A stretch of DNA of 64,000 bases. It comes from CAVWCQ01 sp963753545 (GTDB lineage: Bacteria > Chloroflexota > Anaerolineae > Aggregatilineales > Aggregatilineaceae). Of the stretch, positions 35,826-44,760 are shown piece by piece (within the stretch, counting starts at the first letter, position 1; every line of letters starts with the position of its first letter). A model generated the notes under the pieces. That model searched no databases. It was not told the origin of the DNA and was given only the letters and a program-made list of their open reading frames with translations. Made by a program: the position numbers and the translations under genes. The DNA lies in assembly GCA_963753545.1 (NCBI GenBank), contig CAVWCQ010000011.1, forward strand, positions 496,001-560,000, read 5' to 3'.

Positions 35826-36854
35826 ATGGAAGAGACACCGAAGCCTGTCGAACCCGTATCCCAACGCCTGTTACTGGGAATCTTTGCCGGACTCATTGTG
35901 ATAGCTGTGGTCGTCGTCGGCCTGGACTGGCGCGAGACACGCGAGGTACTGGACGAAGCGGACTGGGCATGGCTCTCGCTTGCACTGCTCGTCAGTGCGA
36001 TCTCCTACTATTTTTTCAGCGAAGGGTTTGTTGCGGCCAGCCGCGTTTTTGGCATCAACATGCCCTATCTCGATCTGCTTGAGATCAGCTTTATCTCAAA
36101 CGTCCTGAACAATATGATGACCAGCGGCGGCGCGGCTGGTTATTCGCTGCGCGTGATCGTCATGAAACGGCGCGGCCCTTATTCGACGGCGGACATCCTG
36201 ACGGCCTCTCTCTTTCACTCGTACTTTAACACGCTGCTGATGCTGTCGCTGCTGCCTGTGGGTCTGGGATATGTGCTGTTCACCCAATCCCTGACGCACC
36301 GGGTTTTTATCGGTGGTATTGTCTCGCTGATCTTGTCGGGAATTGCTCTGGTGATCGCCGTTGCCTTGATCTTCAGCCCCTGGATCCGCACTTTTTTGCT
36401 CTATCTTGTACGGCGGGTGACGGCAACGGTGATCCGGCGCGATTTTAGCCCGCATCTAAGCAGGTTGGATGCTACGATCACGTATGGGATTTCCGCATTC
36501 CGCAAACAACCCGCCCGGCTCATGTGGTTGCTGGTCACCGTCTTTTTGAACTGGGCCACGATGCTGGTCGTCCTGGGTGTCTGTTTTGATGCGCTGGGCG
36601 ATCTGGTGGCAAAGGGAGTCCTGTTTGCCGGGTTCGCCATTGGCATGACGGCGGGAGTTTTTTCGATGATCCCTGGCGGGTTGGGCGTCCAGGACGGTTC
36701 GATGGCTGGCATTTACGCCCTGCTCGGCGTGCCCATCGGTGAAGCTGTGCTCGTTGTCGTGCTGTTCCGCGTGGTGTATTACTTCATCCCGTTTGGGATC
36801 AGCCTGTTATTCTATTGGAAACTCATGCACAGTATCAATCATCAGGAGGCATAA
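35826..36854 (+). CDS. LPG-synthase-TM / UPF0104-like flippase-domain membrane protein
   Basis: 342 residues with about eight membrane helices. Resembles the lysylphosphatidylglycerol synthase TM region (UPF0104/DUF) family: SEGFVAASRVFGINMPYLDLLEISFISNVLNN, then TSGGAAGYSLRVIVMKRRG and a C-terminal GVFSMIPGGLGVQDGSMAG. Such proteins are often lipid or polyprenol-linked substrate transporters. Its stop overlaps the next ATG by 1 bp, so it is cotranscribed with nucleoside genes. The link to nucleoside use is not obvious. Confidence 0.8.
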   Translation: MEETPKPVEPVSQRLLLGIFAGLIVIAVVVVGLDWRETREVLDEADWAWLSLALLVSAISYYFFSEGFVAASRVFGINMPYLDLLEISFISNVLNNMMTSGGAAGYSLRVIVMKRRGPYSTADILTASLFHSYFNTLLMLSLLPVGLGYVLFTQSLTHRVFIGGIVSLILSGIALVIAVALIFSPWIRTFLLYLVRRVTATVIRRDFSPHLSRLDATITYGISAFRKQPARLMWLLVTVFLNWATMLVVLGVCFDALGDLVAKGVLFAGFAIGMTAGVFSMIPGGLGVQDGSMAGIYALLGVPIGEAVLVVVLFRVVYYFIPFGISLLFYWKLMHSINHQEA

Positions 36855-37795
36855 TGCCCCAGAAAATAATCATTGATACGGATCCTGGCGTAGACGACGC
36901 GATGGCGATCTTTTTCGCGCTGCGCTCGCCCGAACTGGACCTGATTGGCCTGACAACTATTTTTGGCAACGTCCATACGACCCTCGCCACGACAAATGCC
37001 CTGCGCCTGCTGGAAATCGCCGGGCGGCCCGATATTCCCGTTGCCAAGGGCGCGGATAATCCGCTGGCTGGGCCATTTGGCGGCCCGGTTCCCTTTGTGC
37101 ATGGCGACGATGGACAGGGGAATGTCAACCTGCCGCCGCCAACCACGCAAGCCGTACCGCAAACCGCCGCCGCATTTATCATCGAGCAGATCATGAGCGC
37201 GCCGGGCGAGATCACGCTCGTTCCCGTTGGGCCGCTGACCAATATTGCCCTGGCGCTGCGCCTGGAACCGCGCATTGCTGAAAACGTCAAACAAGTGGTC
37301 TTGATGGGCGGGAATGCCCTGGTCCCTGGTAACGCGACTCCGGCTGCCGAAGCCAATATCCACAACGATCCCGAAGCGGCAGATGTTGTCTTTGGCGCGG
37401 GCTGGCCCGTCACGATGGTCGGGCTGGACGTGACACACACGATTAATATGTCGCCGCAACACCTGGATCGATACGCCCTGGCAAACAATCCCCTTGCCCA
37501 GCACATCGCGCGCATTGTGCCGCACTACCGCGCCTATTTCGAGCGTGACCTGGGTATCAAGGGTATTTATGTGCATGACTCATCGGCAGTCGCTTACGTC
37601 ATTGACCCCACGCTCTTTAAAACCGAAAACTGGCCCATCCGGGTGGAGACACAGGGCTTCGGACGGGGCAAGACGTGGCCCAACATTGGGAAACGGGCGG
37701 CTCCGGATTGGCAGGGACGTCCCCCGGTGACGGTATGTGTGGAAGCAGATGGTGAGCGGCTTGTGAACCTGGAACTGCGGCGGCTCACTTCCTGA
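36854..37795 (+). CDS. Inosine-uridine preferring nucleoside hydrolase (2)
   Basis: 313 residues with the full DTDPGVDDAMA calcium motif, VPVGPLTNIALALR, VVLMGGNA and EANIHNDPEAA. A perfect AGGAGG site stands 4 nt before ATG 36854. The C-terminal HDSSAVAYVIDP motif carries the catalytic-face His and Asp usual in the family. Closest of the three hydrolases in the window to the classical IunH sequence. It releases base and ribose from imported nucleosides. Confidence 0.93.
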   Translation: MPQKIIIDTDPGVDDAMAIFFALRSPELDLIGLTTIFGNVHTTLATTNALRLLEIAGRPDIPVAKGADNPLAGPFGGPVPFVHGDDGQGNVNLPPPTTQAVPQTAAAFIIEQIMSAPGEITLVPVGPLTNIALALRLEPRIAENVKQVVLMGGNALVPGNATPAAEANIHNDPEAADVVFGAGWPVTMVGLDVTHTINMSPQHLDRYALANNPLAQHIARIVPHYRAYFERDLGIKGIYVHDSSAVAYVIDPTLFKTENWPIRVETQGFGRGKTWPNIGKRAAPDWQGRPPVTVCVEADGERLVNLELRRLTS

Positions 37796-37817
37796 GACAA
37801 TTAGGAGAAAAAATTAG

Positions 37818-38792
37818 ATGGTACGCAAAATGATTATTGATACCGACACCGCCTCGGATGACGCAGTCGCGATCATGATGGCGCTGCAAACGCCGGATAT
37901 TGAAGTCGAGGCGATCACGATTGTTGCCGGGAATATGCCAGTGGGTCAGGCCAGCATGAACGCCCGCTACACCGTTGAACTCTGCGGCAAGCAGGTTCCG
38001 GTCTATCACGGCGCGGATCAACCGCTGATCCGCGAAATCTACCGCGCCTATTTTTTTCACGGGCCAGATGGCATGGGTGGGATGAACTGCCAGCCCAAAA
38101 CAGCACCAGCCGAAGGATACGCCGTCGATGTGCTGATTGATACGATTAAAGCCAACCCCGGCATTATCCTGGTCACGCTCGGACCACTGACCAATATTGC
38201 ATTGGCCGTTGCCAAAGCGCCAGAAATCGTGAAAAATGTCAGTCGCTGTGTTGTGATGGGCGGGGCGGCAAATGTGGTCGGCAATATTACGCCTGCCGCC
38301 GAATACAATATCTGGTGCGATCCCGAAGCGGCGCGCATGGTTTTTCGCTCTGGACTGCCTGTGGAAATGGTCGGCTGGGAGACCTGCCGGGGCGAAGCGA
38401 ACCTGAGCGCCGAAGAGATGCGCTATTGCAAAGAGGTGATCAATACGCCGCTGTCTCATTTTTCCATCGACTGCAACGCCTCGGCGCTGGAAGCGAACAT
38501 GAACTGGCTGGGCGATCCGGGCCTGGGTCTGCCCGATCCGGTAGCGATGGCAATTGCGATTGATCCGACCATCTGCACCCGCAAGAGCAACCATTATGTT
38601 GAGGTGGAATGCGACGGGACATACACGCGGGGAATGACTGTCGTGGACCAGCTCAACGTAACACCCTACGACACGGCGAATGTCGAGATGTGGCAGCCGC
38701 TGGTCCAAAAGGGTGAGCCGCACATTACAATCTGTTGGGAGATCAACGCGCTGCGCTGGAAGGAACTGCTTTATAAAACCATGCAGCCGTGA
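37818..38792 (+). CDS. Nucleoside hydrolase-like protein (3), variant N-terminal motif
   Basis: 324 residues. The N-terminal motif is DTDTASDDAVA, so the usual Gly between the metal-binding Asp residues is replaced; the Asp residues remain. Other family marks: VTLGPLTNIALAVA, VVMGGAA and AEYNIWCDPEAA. A Trp/Cys-rich middle (GWETCRGEANL) replaces the region that often holds the active-site His. AGGAG precedes ATG 37818. Likely a nucleoside hydrolase with a different base preference than its neighbour. Confidence 0.85.
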   Translation: MVRKMIIDTDTASDDAVAIMMALQTPDIEVEAITIVAGNMPVGQASMNARYTVELCGKQVPVYHGADQPLIREIYRAYFFHGPDGMGGMNCQPKTAPAEGYAVDVLIDTIKANPGIILVTLGPLTNIALAVAKAPEIVKNVSRCVVMGGAANVVGNITPAAEYNIWCDPEAARMVFRSGLPVEMVGWETCRGEANLSAEEMRYCKEVINTPLSHFSIDCNASALEANMNWLGDPGLGLPDPVAMAIAIDPTICTRKSNHYVEVECDGTYTRGMTVVDQLNVTPYDTANVEMWQPLVQKGEPHITICWEINALRWKELLYKTMQP

Positions 38793-38842
38793 AGTTGAGA
38801 TTGGTTATGGCCACCTAGATCCGCTGAGGGGAAGCAGGGGGA

Positions 38843-39739
38843 ATGGTGTTTGACTACGATTTTGTAGGCGTAGGCGGCCTTGCCTACGATATGGTATTGC
38901 GAATCGAAAGTCTGCCGATTGCCGATGAAAAGTACCCTGCGCGGCTGATCGGCAAACTGCCCGGTGGTTTTATTGCGAATGCCACCTGCGCTGCCGGGCG
39001 GCTGGGCCTAAAAACAGGGTACATCGGCTGGGTGGGTGATGACAGCGAAGGCGCTATGCTGCGCGACGATTTTGAAGCATGGAATGTGAAAGCAGCGGGA
39101 TTGGTGCGCGTTCCAGGGGTCGTGACACCGTTCACCGTAGTGATCACCGATGTGAAGGGACGCCGGGCGATCCTGCTGCCTGGCTCGCCGCTGTATAACA
39201 TGAATTTTACGGCAGAGCAGTTGGCGGTGGCGTCGCAGGCCCATGTGGTGCTGACTTTCCCGCGCGATCTGGCGTGGTTTGGGCAACTGCGGCGGGCCAC
39301 CCGTGAAAGTGGTGGATTGATCGCGCTGGACATTGAAAATGTGGTGCCCATGCAGGGCGAGGAACTACGGCAGGTGATTCGCCTGACCGATATTGTTTTC
39401 CTCAAACGCAGCAGTCTGATGAAGATTGGCAGTTGGTCCCTGCGGGAACTGGTATCCCCGGGACAGTGGCTGATCCAGACATCGGGGCATGTCGGCGCAT
39501 ATGGCATCGAGCATGGAATGGACGAACCCATTTATGAAGCGGCCCGAAGCGTCGAAGTGGTCGACAGCACCGGGGCGGGCGACTGTTTTCATGCGGCGCT
39601 GATCGCGGCGCGGCTGGGCGGGGCCACCCTGCGGGAGGGGCTGGCCTTTGCGAATGCTGCCGCATCGATCAAGGTGCAGCAGTTTGGGGCGCGCGGCGGT
39701 TTGCCTACCCGCGCTGAAGTAGAAACGCTTTTAAAATAG
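38843..39739 (+). CDS. PfkB-family sugar/nucleoside kinase
   Basis: 298 residues. Marks: GGLAYDMVLRIESLPIADEKYPA at the start, GGFIANATCAAGRLG near 45, and DSTGAGDCFHAALIAARLGG with catalytic Asp. Probably phosphorylates ribose or a nucleoside. It follows the nucleoside hydrolases directly, so ribokinase-like action on freed ribose is a simple reading. ATG 38843 follows a GGGGA site. Confidence 0.85.
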   Translation: MVFDYDFVGVGGLAYDMVLRIESLPIADEKYPARLIGKLPGGFIANATCAAGRLGLKTGYIGWVGDDSEGAMLRDDFEAWNVKAAGLVRVPGVVTPFTVVITDVKGRRAILLPGSPLYNMNFTAEQLAVASQAHVVLTFPRDLAWFGQLRRATRESGGLIALDIENVVPMQGEELRQVIRLTDIVFLKRSSLMKIGSWSLRELVSPGQWLIQTSGHVGAYGIEHGMDEPIYEAARSVEVVDSTGAGDCFHAALIAARLGGATLREGLAFANAAASIKVQQFGARGGLPTRAEVETLLK

Positions 39740-39766
39740 ACTGTAATCTCACCGGAGAAACACCCT

Positions 39767-40721
39767 TTGATTGAATTTGTCGCCTTCGGCGTGATCGTTG
39801 ACGATATCGTTTTTCCACAGGGCTATACACGGATGGGCGTATTGGGCGGCGGCGGTCCCCAGACGGCGTGGGGTATGGCTGCCGCGCTTGGCTCCGGCGA
39901 GCGCGTTGGACTGGTAGCGGGTGTCGGCGCGGACCTGGACGAATCGACCCTTGCCCCGATGCGCGCTGCTGGAGTCAACCTGGACGGCGTGCGGATCACG
40001 GACCTGCCCACGCCGCGCGCGTGGCAAACACTCGAATGGGACGGGCGGCGAACGCAGATCTGGCGCGTACCCGGCGAGACGATTGGCGTACAGTTAGCGC
40101 ACCGCTGGGATGTGCTGCCACCCCATTACCAGGAGGCGCGGGCCTTCCACTGGGGGATTCATCCCAGCGAAGCCGAGGACGAGATCGCCTTTGCCACCTT
40201 GTTACGCAGCAATGGCAAGCGAATTGTCAGCCTCGAACCGTTCCGGCCTCCGGCGCATCCGCTGACGGATGACGAACTGCGGACTCTGCTGGCCTGCTGC
40301 GATATCTTTTCCCCGAATCTGCTGGAAGCGCTGGCCCTGACCGGAACCACTACCTACAGCGAAGCCCTCACGCGGTTCACAGCATCCGGCGCGCGGATTC
40401 TGGTCGTGCGGCGCGGTCCCGAAGGCGCGGACGTGTGGAATCTGGCGAGAGGGTGCGGGCGTCCATGTGCCCGCCGTCGAAACAACCGTCGTGGATGTGG
40501 TGGGCGCGGGAAATGCCTTCTGCGGGGCGCTGCTGGCGCGGCTGTCCGATGGGATATCCGAAGCCGCCTGCCACGCCAGCGCGGCGGCCTCTTATTTGAT
40601 CGAACAGGTTGGACTGCCCCCGGCGCTGCCCGATCCGGCGGATTATGCGCGGCGGCTGGATGAGGCGCGGGCGGGGATGAAGGTCATCCAGGCAGCAGAT
40701 GACAAGAACCCTGCTGCATGA
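39767..40721 (+). CDS. PfkB-like protein with GAGN in place of GAGD (frameshifted)
   Basis: About 317 residues once joined. The start is a TTG at 39767 with GGAG 9 nt upstream. Seen: VIVDDIVFPQGYTRMGVLGGG at the N-terminus and VVDVVGAGNAFCGALLAR at the C-terminus, where the catalytic Asp of the PfkB GAGD loop is Asn. A frame break near 40447-40453, within a G-rich stretch, separates the parts; joining gives ARGAGVHVPAVETT. A paralogue at 45938-46854 shares the same N-terminal motif, RAWQ(T/L)xEWDG(R/K)RT, and the same Asn. Last gene of the nucleoside locus before a terminator. Confidence 0.75.
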
Positions 40722-40750
40722 TCAACTCCATCCCCTGTTTCTCTCAGCAA

Positions 40751-40782
40751 GAAGGGGCTTGCCGCCCCTTCTCAATGTTTTT
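40751..40782 (+). terminator. Terminator of the nucleoside locus
   Basis: An 8-bp stem GAAGGGGC/GCCCCTTC with a 5-nt loop is followed by TCAATGTTTTT. It lies 30 nt after the last PfkB-like stop codon. Confidence 0.75.
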
Positions 40783-41002
40783 CGTGCTTCAATTCGCTAG
40801 CCCCAATTGGCTAATCAACCTATACTGGAATAATCCTGGTATCGTATTGTGGCTGACAGGATACTCACATAACTGTTTGCCGTCCATAACCAAAAGTATT
40901 GTTAGTGAGGGGGCGCGTTTCTGAACATGTCCACCCCCTCGTCCTCAGTCGGATCATGATCATTCGGGAGTGATTGGCTCATTTGTGAAAAGGAGAAGGA
41001 CC

Positions 41003-42478
41003 ATGAAAGGGAAAAAAAGGTTAACCACCGTTGCTGGGGCACCCGTTCCAGATAACCAGAATGTGATAACGGCAGGAAGACGTGGACCACAATTATTACA
41101 GGATGTATGGTTCCTTGAGAAACTTGCTCACTTCGACCGGGAAGTCATTCCCGAACGGCGTATGCATGCCAAAGGTTCCGGGGCGTTTGGGACATTCACG
41201 GTCACGCACGACATAAAGAGCTACACCAAGGCTAAGATCTTTTCGAAAATAGGCAAAAAGACGGATCTCTTCGTGCGCTTTTCGACGGTAGCTGGTGAGC
41301 GTGGTGCCGCCGATGCGGAACGTGATATTCGCGGCTTTGCCGTCAAGTTCTATACCGAGGAAGGCAACTGGGATCTGGTCGGTAACAATACGCCTGTTTT
41401 CTTCCTGCGTGATCCGCTCAAATTTCCCGACCTCAACCATGCGGTCAAACGCGACCCGCGAACCAACCTGCGCAGCGCGGGCAACAACTGGGATTTCTGG
41501 ACATCACTGCCCGAAGCGCTGCACCAGATCACCATCACCATGAGTGAGCGCGGCATCCCGGCCAGCTACCGTAATATGCACGGGTTTGGCAGCCACGCCT
41601 TCAGCATGATCAACGCCAAAAACGTTCGCCACTGGGTCAAGTTTCACTGGGTTTGCCAGCAGGGAATCAAAACCCTGACCGACGCCGAAGCACAAGCGCT
41701 GATTGGAAAAGACCGTGAAAGCCACCAGCGGGACTTGTACGACGCTATCGAACGGGGCGACTTCCCGCGCTGGAAGCTGTTTATCCAGGTCATGACGGAT
41801 AAGCAGGCTGCCGCGCTGCCCTATAATCCCTTTGACCTGACCAAAGTCTGGTATAAAAAGGATTTCCCCTTAATTGAGGTGGGGGTGATGGAGCTGAACC
41901 GCAACCCGGAGAATTACTTCGCGGATGTGGAGCAGGCGGCGTTTAACCCGGCCAATATCGTACCCGGAATCGGCTTCTCGCCGGACAAGATGCTGCAAGG
42001 GCGGCTGTTCTCCTACGGTGACGCGCAGCGCTACCGCCTGGGGGTTAACCACCACTCTATTCCGGTCAATACTCCTAAAAACGGCGCTCACAGCTACCAT
42101 CGCGATGGTCAGATGCGAGTAGATGGTAACTACGGCAGTACGCTGGGCTACGAACCGAACAGCTATGGAGAGTGGCAGGAGCAGCCGGACTTTAAAGAAC
42201 CTCCGCTGGCCCTGGAAGGTGCGGCTGATCACTGGAACTTCCGTGAAGATGATAGCGACTATTACACCCAGCCCGGAAAACTCTTCCGCAAGATGAATCC
42301 GGCGCAGCAGCAGGCACTCTTCGAGAATACCGCCCGTGCTATGGGTAACGCACCGCTTGAGGTCAAGATTCGCCATGCCTGTAACTGTCAGAAGGCGGAT
42401 CCTGCCTACGGGGAAGGGGTCGCCAGGGCACTTGGTGTTCCGCTGGATGACGTTCTGAAGCAAATGGTCATTCAGTAA
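41003..42478 (+). CDS. katA: Heme catalase (monofunctional, clade 3 type)
   Basis: 491 residues, the small-subunit length. It breaks down hydrogen peroxide. The active-site His lies in RRMHAKGSGAFGTF (about 62), the distal Asn in DLVGNNTPVFF (about 136) and the proximal heme Tyr in RLFSYGDAQRYRLG (about 346). ATG 41003 follows AGGAGAAGG, so the longer frame from 40970 is not used. Stands alone between a terminator on the left and a hairpin on the right. No peroxide-type operator could be identified in the 220-bp upstream region. Confidence 0.96.
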   Translation: MKGKKRLTTVAGAPVPDNQNVITAGRRGPQLLQDVWFLEKLAHFDREVIPERRMHAKGSGAFGTFTVTHDIKSYTKAKIFSKIGKKTDLFVRFSTVAGERGAADAERDIRGFAVKFYTEEGNWDLVGNNTPVFFLRDPLKFPDLNHAVKRDPRTNLRSAGNNWDFWTSLPEALHQITITMSERGIPASYRNMHGFGSHAFSMINAKNVRHWVKFHWVCQQGIKTLTDAEAQALIGKDRESHQRDLYDAIERGDFPRWKLFIQVMTDKQAAALPYNPFDLTKVWYKKDFPLIEVGVMELNRNPENYFADVEQAAFNPANIVPGIGFSPDKMLQGRLFSYGDAQRYRLGVNHHSIPVNTPKNGAHSYHRDGQMRVDGNYGSTLGYEPNSYGEWQEQPDFKEPPLALEGAADHWNFREDDSDYYTQPGKLFRKMNPAQQQALFENTARAMGNAPLEVKIRHACNCQKADPAYGEGVARALGVPLDDVLKQMVIQ

Positions 42479-42499
42479 ACCCGGCAATTTCGGACTAAG

Positions 42500-42536
42500 G
42501 GCAATGGCACAGAGGAGAGTCTTCTGTGCCATTGCC
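42500..42536. terminator. Bidirectional hairpin between convergent genes
   Basis: A perfect 14-bp stem (GGCAATGGCACAGA with TCTGTGCCATTGCC) and a 9-nt loop lie between catalase and the aldo/keto reductase gene. T-tracts are poor on both sides, but position and strength fit a shared 3'-end structure. Confidence 0.6.
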
Positions 42537-42561
42537 ACCTTTCGAACGGAATCCCTACCGC

Positions 42562-43542
42562 TTACTCCTGGATCAAACTCATATCGATGTAACGCTCACC
42601 GACGGGAACAGGCAGGACGCGCAGCCGATCCAGATCGCTGCTTGTCAGGGTGATCGACGCGGCGGCGAGGTTTTCTTCCAGATATTGCACGCGGCGCGTA
42701 CCCGGAATCGGCACCATATCATCACCCTGCGCCAGCACCCATGCCAGCGCGATCTGGGCCGGAGTGACGCCCTTTTCGGCGGCAAGCGCTTCGATCTCCG
42801 CAACAATCCGCATGTTTTGCGCCAATGCCTCGCCCTGAAAGCGGGGATTGCTCCGCCGCCAGTCGTCGGGAGCCAGTTCATCGAGTGACGTGATCTTCCC
42901 GGTCAAAAAGCCGCGCCCTAAGGGACTGTAAGCGACAAGCGTGATCCCTAATTCGCGGCAGGTGGGCAGAATGTCGGCTTCGAGTTCGCGCGTCCAGAGC
43001 GAATATTCGGTTTGCAGGGCGGAAATGGGATGCACAGCGTGGGCGCGGCGGATCGTCTCAGCGGATGCTTCGGAAAGGCCGATAGCGCGCACCTTCCCCG
43101 CCCGCACCAGATCCGCCATCGCGCCAACCGTATCCTCAATGGGCGTCTGGGGATCAACGCGGTGCTGATAATAGAGATCAATCGTCTCCACGCCGAGCCG
43201 CTGCAAACTGCGATCACAGGCTGCTTTCACATAATCCGGCTTGCCACTGATACCTAATCCGGCTCCCGTTTCAGGATCGCGCACGAAAGTGAATTTCGTG
43301 GCGATGACGGTCTGATCCCGCTTGCCCGCATCGACAATTCCTTTTTTGAGCAGGCGCTCGTTGTGGCCGTTCCCATACAGATCGGCGGTATCGAGGAAAT
43401 TAACGCCCAGTTCCAGCGCGCGGTGCAGGGTAGCGATCGACTGCTGCTCATCGGATGGGCCATAGAACTCCGACATGCCCATGCAGCCTAATCCGAGCTG
43501 TGAAACGGTAAGCGGGCTGTGGCCCAGTTGTACGGTTTTCAT
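42562..43542 (-). CDS. Aldo/keto reductase
   Basis: 326 residues of the AKR superfamily (IolS/YakC-like). An NADPH-dependent oxidoreductase acting on aldehydes or sugars. Catalytic tetrad regions: Asp and Tyr in DTADLYGNG, Lys in VIATKFTF, and His in DLYYQHRVDP. The C-terminus (PIPGTRRVQYLEEN) is the NADPH-binding segment. ATG 43542 is preceded by AGGAG; the longer frame starts inside the leader. It lies behind a MerR-type promoter, which suggests induction by aldehydes or electrophiles. Confidence 0.92.
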   Translation of the reverse strand: MKTVQLGHSPLTVSQLGLGCMGMSEFYGPSDEQQSIATLHRALELGVNFLDTADLYGNGHNERLLKKGIVDAGKRDQTVIATKFTFVRDPETGAGLGISGKPDYVKAACDRSLQRLGVETIDLYYQHRVDPQTPIEDTVGAMADLVRAGKVRAIGLSEASAETIRRAHAVHPISALQTEYSLWTRELEADILPTCRELGITLVAYSPLGRGFLTGKITSLDELAPDDWRRSNPRFQGEALAQNMRIVAEIEALAAEKGVTPAQIALAWVLAQGDDMVPIPGTRRVQYLEENLAAASITLTSSDLDRLRVLPVPVGERYIDMSLIQE

Positions 43543-43575
43543 CGTTTTCTCCTGGCTGGTCAATTCGATGTCACC

Positions 43576-43606
43576 AGCATACTGCTTTGAGCGTGCTCTA
43601 AGTCAA
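43576..43606 (-). promoter_or_regulatory. MerR-family-type promoter with 19-bp spacer and dyad
   Basis: On the minus strand: -35 TTGACT (43606-43601), a 19-bp spacer, -10 TATGCT (43581-43576). The spacer is filled by the dyad CTTAGAGCACGCTCAAAG (43602-43585). The long spacer with a central CTTAGAG/CTCAAAG dyad is the hallmark of MerR-family activators such as AdhR and NmlR. The start codon is about 34 nt downstream of the -10 box. Confidence 0.75.
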
Positions 43607-43662
43607 GAGGGGTTTTAAAAATTGCCCAGCATAGGTTGTGAGGGCATGATCAAGAGGATAGA

Positions 43663-44289
43663 ATGGCGACTGTTGTATCCCTCTTCGCAGGAGGCAGGAG
43701 ATTGTCGAGTTTCTTCCAGCGCCAGCATCTGGCGAATATTATTTCGATCTCACGGCTGGGGTTCCTGCCTTTTATTGTGCTTGCCGGATTCCTGAAGCAG
43801 CCTGAGATTTTTGTGGGATTGTTTGCCATCCAGTTGTTTTTAGATGCCGTAGATGGCTTTGTAGCACGGCGTTTGCATATTGAATCAGATTTTGGGCGGC
43901 GGTTGGATACCGTCATTGACCTGGCGATCTGGTTGCCCAGCATGGTCCTCTTCGTGTGGCTTGTCTGGGATGAACTGAGCAAGGCGTTTCCCGTGTACCC
44001 GCACCTGTTCGTTATTCCGACCATCACTTCAGTCTTGATGTACGTCACCGCCTACCATTATCTGCACGCCATAGCCGCTATTCACCTCTACAGCGGAAAG
44101 CTGGCATCCGCGTTCGTGTTGCTGCTGATGATCACCATGCTGCTGGATCGCTTCCATCCCCTGATCGGCTATCTGGCGGCCTGTGCTGGCGTTATTTTTC
44201 ACCTGGAAGCGATAACGATTTATATCCTCAAGAAAGATCAGACCGACGAGAACGTGACTTCTGTTTGGCAGGTGCTCCATCCATCATAG
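43663..44289 (+). CDS. CDP-alcohol phosphatidyltransferase family protein
   Basis: 208 residues, about six membrane helices. The family signature is complete: D-x2-DG-x2-AR-x8-G-x3-D-x3-D in DAVDGFVARRLHIESDFGRRLDTVID (positions about 66-91). Family enzymes move a phosphatidyl or similar group from a CDP-alcohol in phospholipid synthesis. The acceptor cannot be told. ATG 43663 follows AAGAGG. Its 3' end overlaps the convergent DsrE-like gene by 6 bp. Confidence 0.85.
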   Translation: MATVVSLFAGGRRLSSFFQRQHLANIISISRLGFLPFIVLAGFLKQPEIFVGLFAIQLFLDAVDGFVARRLHIESDFGRRLDTVIDLAIWLPSMVLFVWLVWDELSKAFPVYPHLFVIPTITSVLMYVTAYHYLHAIAAIHLYSGKLASAFVLLLMITMLLDRFHPLIGYLAACAGVIFHLEAITIYILKKDQTDENVTSVWQVLHPS

Positions 44290-44631
44290 GGTGATCACCT
44301 TATCGGCCTGCCACTGCGCCTCGACAATATCGCCCATGCCGCCGACGATCCCCACCCGCATCTGATCGCGCAGGCCATAATATTCCAGGCACGTCTGGCA
44401 GACAATGAGATGCACACCGCTCTCCTGAAGCGCCGCCAATTGCTCGAGGACAGGTGATCCGACGCAAACCAGCCGCACGCCCTCCGTGTAAAAGCAGATC
44501 GCCGCCGGGAGTTTGTGATCATCGTTGAGCAGTTGAAAATATTTGATCGCCAGTTTGTAGCGCAGTCCGGTTGGAGCGTTGCCCAGCCCCTCATTCGTCA
44601 CCAGGATTACTGTACGCGATTCGCCGCTCAT
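44284..44631 (-). CDS. DsrE-family protein
   Basis: 115 residues. DsrE/F-like small sulfur-handling fold: VILVTNEGLGNAPTGLRYKLAIKYFQLL at the start, FYTEGVRLV, and a Cys pair CQTC in HLIVCQTCLEYYGL near the C-terminus, the usual place of the reactive Cys, as in the C-terminal part of YedF. ATG 44631 follows AGGAG. Sulfur transfer is possible; the partner is unknown. Confidence 0.8.
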   Translation of the reverse strand: MSGESRTVILVTNEGLGNAPTGLRYKLAIKYFQLLNDDHKLPAAICFYTEGVRLVCVGSPVLEQLAALQESGVHLIVCQTCLEYYGLRDQMRVGIVGGMGDIVEAQWQADKVITL

Positions 44632-44678
44632 ACTTCTCCTCACTTTGCCCGCAATACAGGCCCAATTGTACCGCACGT

Positions 44679-44708
44679 TTGCCGCTTTGATGCCGCTTGA
44701 GCTATGAT
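44679..44708 (+). promoter_or_regulatory. Sigma70-type promoter of the SIS gene
   Basis: TTGCCG (44679-44684), 18 bp, TATGAT (44703-44708). The start codon at 44761 follows after about 50 nt and has AGGA upstream. Confidence 0.55.
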
Positions 44709-44760
44709 GCTATTACGTCACAAAATTACCGTTTTTTGCAACCAACAGGAATCGTAAAAA

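Noticed and set aside
40925..40975. Possible peroxide-type operator before catalase
   Set aside because: The ATGATCAT palindrome there does not fit PerR or OxyR consensus well enough.
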